From Haloferula sp. (GTDB lineage: Bacteria; Verrucomicrobiota; Verrucomicrobiia; Verrucomicrobiales; Akkermansiaceae): a stretch of 32,590 nucleotides of DNA. The stretch spans positions 1-32,590 of the forward strand of contig SLAV01000273.1 in NCBI GenBank assembly GCA_007126655.1. Direction: 5' to 3'. The position numbers and the translations under genes are program-made. Numbering within the stretch: the first letter of the stretch is position 1; every line of letters starts with the position of its first letter. Of this stretch, positions 17,839 to 25,826 are shown in pieces. The notes beneath the pieces are model-generated. The model was given only the letters and a program-made list of their open reading frames with translations. It searched no databases and had not been told where the DNA came from.

Positions 17839-18681
17839 ATGTCCTCCATCCTCGCCTGCACCGATGGTTCGTTATACGCGCCGAGCATCTATCAACACGC
17901 CGCCTGGGCCGCCACGCGGGCCGGGGCGGGCGTTCATGTGCTGCACGTGATCGAACGCGAGGACCACCCCGGGGCGCGCGATCTCAGCGGCACCATCGGA
18001 TTCGACGCCGAGGCCGGACTGATGGAGGAACTCACCCGTCTCGACGAATCCCATGCCCGCGTCGCCCGCCTGCGCGGCAAGGCGATCCTCGACGACGCGG
18101 AAAAACAACTCGCCGGCCACCGGGTCGCCACCACCCAGCGCCACGGCTCGGTCGTCGAGACACTGGCGGAATTCGAGCGGGATGCCGGGCTCATCGTCAT
18201 CGGCAAGCGCGGCGAACACGCGGATTTCGCCAAAGGCCACCTCGGCAGCAACCTTGAACGCGTCGTGCGCGGCGCCACCATTCCGGTGATGGTCGCCGCC
18301 CGCGAATTCAGACCCATCGGGAAAATCCTGCTCGCCTTCGACGGCGGTCCGAGCGCGCTCAAGGCCGTCCACCACCTCGCCACCCGTCCGATGTGGAAAG
18401 ACCTCGAATGCCATCTCGTGATGTGCGGCAAGTCCGACAGCGGAAACGAAACCGCCCTCGACCACGCCGCGACCGGCCTGCGCGGCGCCGGCTTCGCCGT
18501 CACCGCGGATCGCATCGAGGGCGATCCCGACGAAGTGATCGCCCGCGAAATCACCGAACGCGCAATCGACCTCCTCGTCATGGGTGCCTACGGCCACTCG
18601 CGCGTGCGAAGCCTGATCCTCGGCAGCACCACCACCCACCTCATCCGCACCTGCCACGTGCCGGTGGTCCTGTTCCGCTAG
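17839..18681 (+). CDS. Universal stress protein, tandem UspA domains
   Basis: SILACTDGSLYAPSIYQHAAWAA...LIVIGKRGEHADFAKGHLGSNLERVVRGATIPVMVA, then ILLAFDGGPSALKAV...LLVMGAYGHSRVRSLILGSTTTHLIRTCHVPVVLF. Confidence 0.92.
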   Translation: MSSILACTDGSLYAPSIYQHAAWAATRAGAGVHVLHVIEREDHPGARDLSGTIGFDAEAGLMEELTRLDESHARVARLRGKAILDDAEKQLAGHRVATTQRHGSVVETLAEFERDAGLIVIGKRGEHADFAKGHLGSNLERVVRGATIPVMVAAREFRPIGKILLAFDGGPSALKAVHHLATRPMWKDLECHLVMCGKSDSGNETALDHAATGLRGAGFAVTADRIEGDPDEVIAREITERAIDLLVMGAYGHSRVRSLILGSTTTHLIRTCHVPVVLFR

Positions 18682-20639
18682 CGGCAACCCCTTTCTCCGC
18701 AGTTGGGTTGTGGAACAGGAGGTTGCCGACAAGAATCGTGCTGGCGGTTCACCACCACCAGCACGGTGATCGAGGAGGCGAACATGAGCAGGGCGGCGGC
18801 GACAGGGTGGAGCAGGCCGGTGGCGGCCATGGTGATGCCGATGGCATTGTAGGCGAGGCTGAAGGTCAACAGGCGCACCAGCCTTGTGCGCATGCCGCGC
18901 GCCATGCGGATGACGCCCGGCAGGATGGAGAGGTCGTCGTGGGCGAGGGTGGCGCGGGCGGTGGCCTGTGCGGACTCGCTGCCGGAGCGCAGGGCGACGC
19001 CGACGTGCGCGTTGGCGAGACCTTCACTGTCGTTCAACCCGTCGCCGACAAACAGGATGCGGCGACCCTGTTCCTGCATGTCCCGGAGCATGGCGGCCTT
19101 TGCCGCCGTGGTCAGGCCGGTGTGGGTCTCCATGGCTTCCTGATAGACGGCCGGGCACGACGTGTCGCCGGTGAGCAGGAGACGGTCGATGCCATGATCG
19201 CGCAGCGCGTCCAGGGTGGCCGCCGCGGAGTCGCGAGGCGCTTCGGCGAGGTGCGCGGTGGCGACCCATTTGCCGTCGAGCATGACGATGAGTTTGCGGC
19301 CGGGGCCGGCGTCGGGCGCTTGTGGCGCGTTTTCGCGGAGTTGTTCGTTGCCGATGCGCAGGGTGTGGCGGTTGCCCTCGTGGGTGAAGCGCGCCTCGAT
19401 GCCGAGGGCCGGAAGCGAGCGGATTTGCAAATCCTCCAGCTCCGCCGGGGTGGTGAGGTTCCAGAACGGCCGGGCCACCGGATGGGTCGATTGGCGCTGG
19501 ATGGCCGCGATCCATGCGGGCAGCCCGGCGGGCGCGCCGGGCCGGGCCTCCAGGCGTTCCAGCCCGAGCCGGGGGTGGGAAAGTGTGCCGGTTTTATCGA
19601 AGGCGACGGCATCGACTTTGGCCAGGCGTTCGATCACATCCGGCTGATGCGGGATGAGCCCGCGCATGCGCAGTTGCATGAGTGCGGTGCGCGAGGCAAG
19701 CGGCACCGCAAGGCCGAGCGCGCACGGGCAGGCGACGATGGTGACGGCCAGCGCGTTGAACCACGCGGCCGCGGGATCACCGGCCGGCCAAGTCCAATAC
19801 ACCCATGTGGCGAGCGCCACGGTGACGACGGCCGGGACGAACCAGGCGAGGACGCGCCTGGCGAGGTGTTCGGTGGGGCTTGGCTCGGCGGCGCGGCAGG
19901 CGGCGAGCAGGCGGTCGAGTTCGCGGTCGCGGCCATCGGCGGTGGCGTCCACGCCCAGCGTGCCATCGAGCACCCGGGCCCCGGCGAGCACGGAGTCGCC
20001 AGGCCCCCGCACCGCGGGGAATGGTTCGCCGGTGTGCGCGAGTTCCTCGACAAACGCGCGGCCGTCGCAAATGACGCCGTCCACCGGCATGAATTCCCCG
20101 GCCTCGACCCGCACGCGCTGGCCGGCGCGGATGTCGGCTGCGGGCACTTCGTCCACCCCGTTGCGGGCGATGCGGCGGGCGATGGTGGCGAGACCGGGCA
20201 CGTGGCTGGCGAGGTCGCCGGCCTCGCGGGTGCGGGATTCGAGGAAAAACGACCCCGTGTGATAAATGGCGAGCAGGATGAGCACGACCTCGTAGTAGAT
20301 GTGCCCGATGCCCGTCCACGAGGAATAGAGCGACGCGGCGTAGGCACCTGCCAGGCCGATGAGATAGAGGTGCTCGAGCGTGAGCCTGGGCACCCACGCG
20401 CCGCGCAGCACCGGCCAGCCGAGAAAGACGAGTCCCGCCCCGGTGATCGTCGCGAGAATGCCGTGGAAGATGGTGCGGAGCGGCTCGTCGGGCGGGTCGA
20501 GGTTCAGGCCGAGGGTCAGCGTCATGCTCAATCCAGCGAGCAGGATGGCCAGCGCCATCTTGAGATGGCGCAGTGGCGAGGGCCGGGATTTCTCCGCCGG
20601 CATCGCGGGCGCGGAGCATTTGCAACAGGTGGCGGCCAT
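18678..20639 (-). CDS. ccoI: Copper-type P1B ATPase, CcoI/FixI-like (cbb3 oxidase biogenesis)
   Basis: VACPCALGLAVPLASRTALM, DKTGTLSHPRL, LLTGDT, FVGDGLNDSEGLANAHVGVAL; last gene after ccoNOP. N-terminus has CCKC but no full HMA domain. Confidence 0.9.
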   Translation of the reverse strand: MAATCCKCSAPAMPAEKSRPSPLRHLKMALAILLAGLSMTLTLGLNLDPPDEPLRTIFHGILATITGAGLVFLGWPVLRGAWVPRLTLEHLYLIGLAGAYAASLYSSWTGIGHIYYEVVLILLAIYHTGSFFLESRTREAGDLASHVPGLATIARRIARNGVDEVPAADIRAGQRVRVEAGEFMPVDGVICDGRAFVEELAHTGEPFPAVRGPGDSVLAGARVLDGTLGVDATADGRDRELDRLLAACRAAEPSPTEHLARRVLAWFVPAVVTVALATWVYWTWPAGDPAAAWFNALAVTIVACPCALGLAVPLASRTALMQLRMRGLIPHQPDVIERLAKVDAVAFDKTGTLSHPRLGLERLEARPGAPAGLPAWIAAIQRQSTHPVARPFWNLTTPAELEDLQIRSLPALGIEARFTHEGNRHTLRIGNEQLRENAPQAPDAGPGRKLIVMLDGKWVATAHLAEAPRDSAAATLDALRDHGIDRLLLTGDTSCPAVYQEAMETHTGLTTAAKAAMLRDMQEQGRRILFVGDGLNDSEGLANAHVGVALRSGSESAQATARATLAHDDLSILPGVIRMARGMRTRLVRLLTFSLAYNAIGITMAATGLLHPVAAALLMFASSITVLVVVNRQHDSCRQPPVPQPNCGERGCR

Positions 20640-20646
20640 GGTGATT

Positions 20647-21339
20647 TCAAAGCCCGCCAACGGCTTCATACAGGGTTTCCTCCGTCCATGGCGCGTGGCC
20701 GGCGTATTTTTCCCGCAACCCGCTCACGGTGGCCGGGTCCACCGGCGGAGCGTCGTTGCCCCAGGTACTGCGGATGTAGGTGAGCACGTTGGCGATCTGG
20801 TTGTCATCCAATGAGTCGCCCTGCCCGGGCATGACGCCGTCCCATGGCTCGCCGTTGACGAGGATGGGACCCACAAGGCCATGAAGCGTGAGCAGGATGA
20901 GGCGTTCTTCATTTCCGCCCACCCAATCGGATTCGGCCAGTGGTGGAAACGCACCGGGCACCCCGGCGCCATTCGCTTGATGGCAGGCGGCACAGACGCG
21001 GGAGTAGATCGCCGCCCCGCGGGTCAACACGTCGCGACGGGAGTCGTCCGGCGCGTCGTCGGCTCCGGCTTCCCCGGCGGCAACGATCGCTTCCAGCTCG
21101 ACCGGGTCGATCTGCCAGTCCCCGAAGCGTTCGGATTGCACATCGAACCGGAAGCCGCCCGAGGCGTATGCGAGATACCAGATGGCCCAGATGGCGAGTG
21201 GCGCGTAGATCACATGCTTGAGCCACCACGGCACCGCCTTGTGGTTCTCGGACGGCTCGTCGCGTTCACGCCAGATTTGGCCGTGGACTTCGCGAACGTT
21301 GAAGTCTTCTCCAGGTTCGTTTCCGGTATGGCGGTTCAT
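20647..21339 (-). CDS. ccoP: cbb3-type cytochrome c oxidase subunit III, monoheme CcoP-like
   Basis: Single TM (WWLKHVIYAPLAIWAIWYLAYASGG), one CAACH heme c site, GVMPGQ axial Met loop; start overlaps ccoO stop by 4 bp. Confidence 0.85.
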   Translation of the reverse strand: MNRHTGNEPGEDFNVREVHGQIWRERDEPSENHKAVPWWLKHVIYAPLAIWAIWYLAYASGGFRFDVQSERFGDWQIDPVELEAIVAAGEAGADDAPDDSRRDVLTRGAAIYSRVCAACHQANGAGVPGAFPPLAESDWVGGNEERLILLTLHGLVGPILVNGEPWDGVMPGQGDSLDDNQIANVLTYIRSTWGNDAPPVDPATVSGLREKYAGHAPWTEETLYEAVGGL

Positions 21340-21980
21340 TGTCGTTTGGATTCGTAACGGGCGCGGGCGGCTTCCGGCACCTCGTAGGTGGATAGTTTCA
21401 GCGATTGGAGATAGGCGACGAGGGCGAGAGCGTCATCGGTGGGCACCACCTCGTAACCCTTCGGTGGTGCGAATTCATCGACCAGCCGCAGGGCATCGGG
21501 CGACGGGCCGCTTTCGCCGATCGGTTGGGTGCGGAAGAGAAAGCGGTAGGGCGGCATGATCGAGCCGGGCGAGGTGGTCTGCGGGTCGTAAAGGTGGATC
21601 AGGTGCCAGTCCTGCGACGGATTGCGGACGCCGATGTTCGACAGGTCCGGCCCGGTGCGCATGGTGCCCATCTGGGCGACGCCCTGTTGCATGTAGTCGC
21701 GCGGGACGGTGCGCCGCTCGCCCCACATCCGGTCGATGTCGGTGCGGACGCTTGGCGGGTGGACCTGCTGTGAGTGGCAATACATGCATCCCATGGAGAC
21801 ATACACGTCGCGGCCGCGCGCTTCGAGTGCGGAGAGCGGCGGCGGCACCAGCTCGCCGGTCTCGGGATCCGGGGCGGCCTCGAAATTTCCCAGGCCCCGG
21901 ATTGGCAGCAGCACGAGCCCCACCATCGAGGAAAACAGGGTCAGGACCGAGCCGATGATGATGAAATGGAAACGGTTCAT
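21336..21980 (-). CDS. ccoO: cbb3-type cytochrome c oxidase subunit II
   Basis: ALEARGRDVYVSMGCMYCHSQQVHP...DYMQQGVAQMGTMRTGPDLSNIGVR...HLYDPQTTSPGSIMPPYRFLF are hallmark CcoO motifs. Confidence 0.96.
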   Translation of the reverse strand: MNRFHFIIIGSVLTLFSSMVGLVLLPIRGLGNFEAAPDPETGELVPPPLSALEARGRDVYVSMGCMYCHSQQVHPPSVRTDIDRMWGERRTVPRDYMQQGVAQMGTMRTGPDLSNIGVRNPSQDWHLIHLYDPQTTSPGSIMPPYRFLFRTQPIGESGPSPDALRLVDEFAPPKGYEVVPTDDALALVAYLQSLKLSTYEVPEAARARYESKRQ

Positions 21981-23422
21981 GTGGAGTCGGCGGATTGGGG
22001 TGGCAATGAGAAGAGGGTCGGGCCGGTTTCCGACGTCGCGGCGCGCCGTCGCAAAATCATCCAGATGAAGGAAACTCCGAACGCCAGGTGGCCGATTGTC
22101 ATCAGGATCCCGGCAATGCTGCGGGACTTGAGATAGGGTATGGTTGCCTCCATGATTTCCATGAACGGTGCGTCCGTGCGGTTCAGGGCGAGGCCCTGGA
22201 GCCAGCCGCCGACCGACAGGCCGATGAAGTAGATCGCGATGCCGATGGCGCACGGCCAGAAGTGGAGGCGGATGAGCCAGCGCGACGGCCACTCGGTCGC
22301 CAGCAACCGCGGCATGATGTAATAGATGGCTCCGAAAAACACCATCGATGCGAACCCATAAACGCCGAGATGCGCGTGGCCGACGGTGTAATGGGTGAAG
22401 TGGGTGATCTCGTTGACGACCCGGATCGCCATGGTGGAGCCCTGGATGGAGACCAGCGTGTAGGACATCGCGCCGAAGACGACAAACCGCAGGGTCGGAG
22501 AATGAATGAGGTATCTGAAGTGGCCCTTCATCGTCATGTGGTGGTTGATGGCGACGGTGATGACCGGGATGAACATCATGACGCTGGCGACGACCGACGC
22601 GGTGACCATGAAGGCGGGAAACGGCCCGCCGATGAGGTGGTGCATGCCGTTCCATGCGTAGAAAAACGCGAGCGACCAGAAACCGATGGCCGAGAGATAA
22701 TAGGAATGGATCGGTTTACCGATGATCTTCGGAATGAGATAGTATGCCGCGGCGAGGCCGATCGGCGTGAACCAGAGCCCGAGCGCGTTGTGGGCATACC
22801 ACCAGTTGATCGGCGGCTGGGCCGGAGCCTGTACCGGCGCGAGCACGAGCAGGCCGTGGGCGGTGAAATAGAGCATCGGCAGCCAGATGAACCCGGCCAT
22901 CACATACCATTGCGAGATGTAAATGTGGCCCGGCGCGCGCCGTCGCACCAGATTGAAGGCGGCCAGGGTCACGAATGCGAACGAGGCGAGGAGGAACGGG
23001 GCGGCGTATGCCGGGTATTCGAGCCATTCGATCGAAGTCGAGTCCCCGCGCATGATCCCCCACACGCCGACCAGATTGCCGAAGTTCCAGAATACCGCGG
23101 AGAGCGTAAGCGAGCGGTGGTCCTCGATCGGCACGCGGCACAGGCGCGAGAGCAGCCACAGGCCGATGCCGATGCCCGCGGAGGAGAGCCATCCGTATGC
23201 CATGGCATTGAGGTGGGCACTGCGCGCGCGTCCGAAGGTGAACCACGGATTGTCCGCGATGAATTCCGGGTCGTGCAGTTTGATCGACGCGACGAGTGCC
23301 AGAAGCGAGCCGGCGAGCAGCCAGAAGATCGAGCTGCCGATGAACACGCCGACGGGCCATCGCGCCGCGCGGTCGATCGCGAGGCGTTCGCTGCGGGATC
23401 TGGCGATGTGTTCAGGATTCAC
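21977..23422 (-). CDS. ccoN: cbb3-type cytochrome c oxidase catalytic subunit I
   Basis: RSAHLNAMAYGWLSSAGIGIGLWLLSRL, WWYAHNALGLWFTPIGLAAAYYLIPK, HFTHYTVGHAHLGVYGFASMVFFGAIYYIMPRL. Confidence 0.97.
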   Translation of the reverse strand: MNPEHIARSRSERLAIDRAARWPVGVFIGSSIFWLLAGSLLALVASIKLHDPEFIADNPWFTFGRARSAHLNAMAYGWLSSAGIGIGLWLLSRLCRVPIEDHRSLTLSAVFWNFGNLVGVWGIMRGDSTSIEWLEYPAYAAPFLLASFAFVTLAAFNLVRRRAPGHIYISQWYVMAGFIWLPMLYFTAHGLLVLAPVQAPAQPPINWWYAHNALGLWFTPIGLAAAYYLIPKIIGKPIHSYYLSAIGFWSLAFFYAWNGMHHLIGGPFPAFMVTASVVASVMMFIPVITVAINHHMTMKGHFRYLIHSPTLRFVVFGAMSYTLVSIQGSTMAIRVVNEITHFTHYTVGHAHLGVYGFASMVFFGAIYYIMPRLLATEWPSRWLIRLHFWPCAIGIAIYFIGLSVGGWLQGLALNRTDAPFMEIMEATIPYLKSRSIAGILMTIGHLAFGVSFIWMILRRRAATSETGPTLFSLPPQSADST

Positions 23423-23452
23423 GGGCGGGCTGGCGGGTGAGATATCTGGTTT

Positions 23453-23653
23453 TCATTTGCGTTTCGTTTCTGAGAATTGCGAGAGGTTCGGGTCGGTGGG
23501 TTCGCCTTCCGGCTCGTCGTCATCGAAGATCACGCGGGCGCCGTCCGCCGGGTCCTCGAACTGCCCGCTGCCGGCGGCCCAGGAGAAGGCAATGACCGTG
23601 ATTGCCGAGAGAATCAGCATCACAATCAAAACGAATATGGCGGCGGTGAGCAT
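23453..23653 (-). CDS. ccoS: cbb3-type oxidase assembly protein CcoS
   Basis: 66 aa, single TM, FSWAAGSGQFEDPADGARVIFDDD motif typical of CcoS; first gene of the operon. Confidence 0.88.
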   Translation of the reverse strand: MLTAAIFVLIVMLILSAITVIAFSWAAGSGQFEDPADGARVIFDDDEPEGEPTDPNLSQFSETKRK

Positions 23654-23713
23654 GTGATTGGCATCATCCGGAGAAGCCAGCGGGCCGCAATGTGGCGAAT
23701 TGTCGCAGGGCGG

Positions 23714-23745
23714 CGATTTTCACCGATTGGCGGCTTGGAAAATCG
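23714..23745. promoter_or_regulatory. Inverted repeat CGATTTTC-N16-GAAAATCG in the divergent ccoS/regB intergenic region
   Basis: Perfect 8-bp arms at 23714-23721 and 23738-23745, between start codons at 23653 (minus) and 23774 (plus). Confidence 0.5.
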
Positions 23746-23773
23746 GAACTCCGCCCCAGATTTCCGAGCATCG

Positions 23774-25060
23774 ATGAACGAACTGCCGCAGAACGACCGC
23801 GACGTGATGCGCTGGCTCATCCGCCAGCGGTGGATCGCCGTGGTCGGGCAGGCGGCGGCGATCCTGGCGGCGGTTTTCGGTTTCGGCATGTCGTTCGAAT
23901 TCATCCCGCTGTTTGGCGGGCTGGTGTTGTTGGCATTGTCGAACCATCTGGTGGTGCCGGAAACGGCACACCCGCGCGGCATCGGCCGCCGCATCGGCCA
24001 GGTGCTGGCCCTTGATGTGTGCCTGCTCACGTGGATGCTGCACTGGACCGGTGGCGGGGAGAATCCGTTCGTGCTTTTCTATCTGTTGCACGTGGTGCTT
24101 GCGGCGATGCTGCTCGGGGTGCGGGCGTTGGTGGCGATCCTGCTGCTGGCGGCCGGCGGCTACATCTGGGTGGTGGGATTTTCCCCGCCATTCCGCGAAA
24201 CCACACCGTGGGTTGTGGACGGACGGCTGGCCCCTGGATTGGCCTTGTGGGGCACGGGAATCGCGATGGCGCTGGTGGCCGGCATTCTCGCGCTGCTGGT
24301 CTTTTCCATGCGACGGGCGCAGGTGCTCGGCGAACAGGAACTGCGCGCCTCGGGCGAGCGGCTTGCGGAACTCGAACGATTCAAATCCCTGGCCACGCTC
24401 GCGGCCGGCGTCGCGCACGAACTTGGCACGCCGCTGGGGACCATCGCGGTGGCGGCGGGTGAACTGGAGTATCAGTTGGAAAAGGAAACGCCGGGCGACA
24501 CGGGACTGCCGGAGCGGATCGCGGAAGACACCCGCCTGATCCGCAGCGAGGTCGAGCGCTGCCGCGCCATCCTCAAACGGCTCGACCGGCGCGCCGCCGA
24601 CCGCAGCGGCCACCACCAGTCCCGCGTCGCCCTGCCCGATCTGCCGGACATGTTGCGCGACCGTCTGCCGGAAACGCAGGCCCGGCGATTGATGGTGCGG
24701 GGGGAAATCCAGGACCTGTGCGTGCTGCTGCCGGTCGAGGCCGTGTTGCAGTCGCTCGTCGTATTGGTGGAAAACGCCTGCGAGGCGGATGCGACCGGCC
24801 GGCCGGTGGTTCTCTCGGCCTCATCGACCCGGGGGCAGTTGTGGCTTTGTGTGACCGATCGCGGGCCGGGCATTGGCGAACCCGCACGCCGCCGCGTGGG
24901 TGAACCGTATTTCAGCACCAAGCCCGGCAGCGGCACCGGCCTCGGGTTGTTTCTGGTGCGCACCCTCACCGCCGAGCTTGGCGGCGATGTGTCGCTGGAT
25001 CCGGTTGCCGACGGCGGGACCTGCGCAACATTGAAGCTCCCACTCCGAATCCGCACATGA
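23774..25060 (+). CDS. regB: Redox-sensing histidine kinase, RegB/PrrB-like
   Basis: TGGGENPFVLFYLLHV (GGxxNPF quinone motif of RegB), VAHELGTPLGTIAVAAGELEYQL H-box, EVERCRAILKRL (position of RegB redox Cys), GTGLGLFLVRTLTAELGG. 4-bp overlap with the response regulator. Confidence 0.88.
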   Translation: MNELPQNDRDVMRWLIRQRWIAVVGQAAAILAAVFGFGMSFEFIPLFGGLVLLALSNHLVVPETAHPRGIGRRIGQVLALDVCLLTWMLHWTGGGENPFVLFYLLHVVLAAMLLGVRALVAILLLAAGGYIWVVGFSPPFRETTPWVVDGRLAPGLALWGTGIAMALVAGILALLVFSMRRAQVLGEQELRASGERLAELERFKSLATLAAGVAHELGTPLGTIAVAAGELEYQLEKETPGDTGLPERIAEDTRLIRSEVERCRAILKRLDRRAADRSGHHQSRVALPDLPDMLRDRLPETQARRLMVRGEIQDLCVLLPVEAVLQSLVVLVENACEADATGRPVVLSASSTRGQLWLCVTDRGPGIGEPARRRVGEPYFSTKPGSGTGLGLFLVRTLTAELGGDVSLDPVADGGTCATLKLPLRIRT

Positions 25061-25599
25061 ACACCGAAATCGAGCGCATCCTGCTGGTGGACGACGATGC
25101 CGTATATCGCGCCCGACTCGCCCGCGCGCTGCACGGGCGAGGCCATGCGGCGGCCGAGGCGTGGGACATGGAATCCACCGCCGCCGCAGCGGATCGGCTC
25201 GACCCGCAGGCGGCCGTGCTCGACCTGAAGCTGCCGACCTGCAGCGGCATCGATCTGTTGCGGATGTTGAAACAATCACACCCGGCCGCACGCATCCTGA
25301 TGCTCACCGGCTACGGCAGCATCGCCAACGCGATCGAAGCCGTGCGCATCGGGGCGTGGGACTACCTCACCAAACCGGCGGACGTCGGCCAGATTCTCGC
25401 CGCGCTGACGACGCCGCCGGACCAGCGCGCCGACAGCGGGTTCGATGCCACCCCGCCATCCCTCGGCCGCATCGAGTGGGAGCACATCCAGCGCGTGATG
25501 GCCGATCACGGGGGAAACATCAGCCAGGCCGCCGAAGCGCTGGGTATCCACCGCCGCACGTTGCAGCGGAAATTGCAGAAGTTCCCGCCAGCGAACTGA
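25057..25599 (+). CDS. regA: Response regulator, RegA/PrrA/ActR-like
   Basis: ILLVDDDAVYRARLARAL...AVLDLKLPTCSGIDLL...MLTGYGSIANAIEAVRIGAWDYLTKPAD, Fis-type HTH GGNISQAAEALGIHRRTLQRKLQK. Confidence 0.92.
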   Translation: MNTEIERILLVDDDAVYRARLARALHGRGHAAAEAWDMESTAAAADRLDPQAAVLDLKLPTCSGIDLLRMLKQSHPAARILMLTGYGSIANAIEAVRIGAWDYLTKPADVGQILAALTTPPDQRADSGFDATPPSLGRIEWEHIQRVMADHGGNISQAAEALGIHRRTLQRKLQKFPPAN

Positions 25600-25826
25600 C
25601 GACGCCTCACGGCAGCAAGGTGAACAGCATTTCGACGATGTCGGTGTAGCTGGGCAGCCCGCCTGCTTGTGGTTGAACTTGCGCACCTCTCATCATGAAC
25701 AGCATGGCCAGCACCACCAAATGCCTGGCGATACTGTCACGCCTGCCTGGCAGTTGTCCACCTTGGAACTAATCCACACGCTGTCTTGACCGATCCGTCC
25801 CCGAATCGCATGGGTGGAGGCGCAAC

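Noticed and set aside
18393-20783. 796-aa plus-strand ORF across uspA and ccoI
   Set aside because: Antisense GC artefact with no domain logic; the minus strand encodes a complete P-type ATPase.
22088-23440. 450-aa plus-strand ORF opposite ccoN
   Set aside because: Charged low-complexity antisense translation; ccoN is unambiguous.
23654-23773. Canonical FNR box in the cco promoter
   Set aside because: No TTGAT-N4-ATCAA match found on reading; only the unrelated 8-bp inverted repeat is supported.
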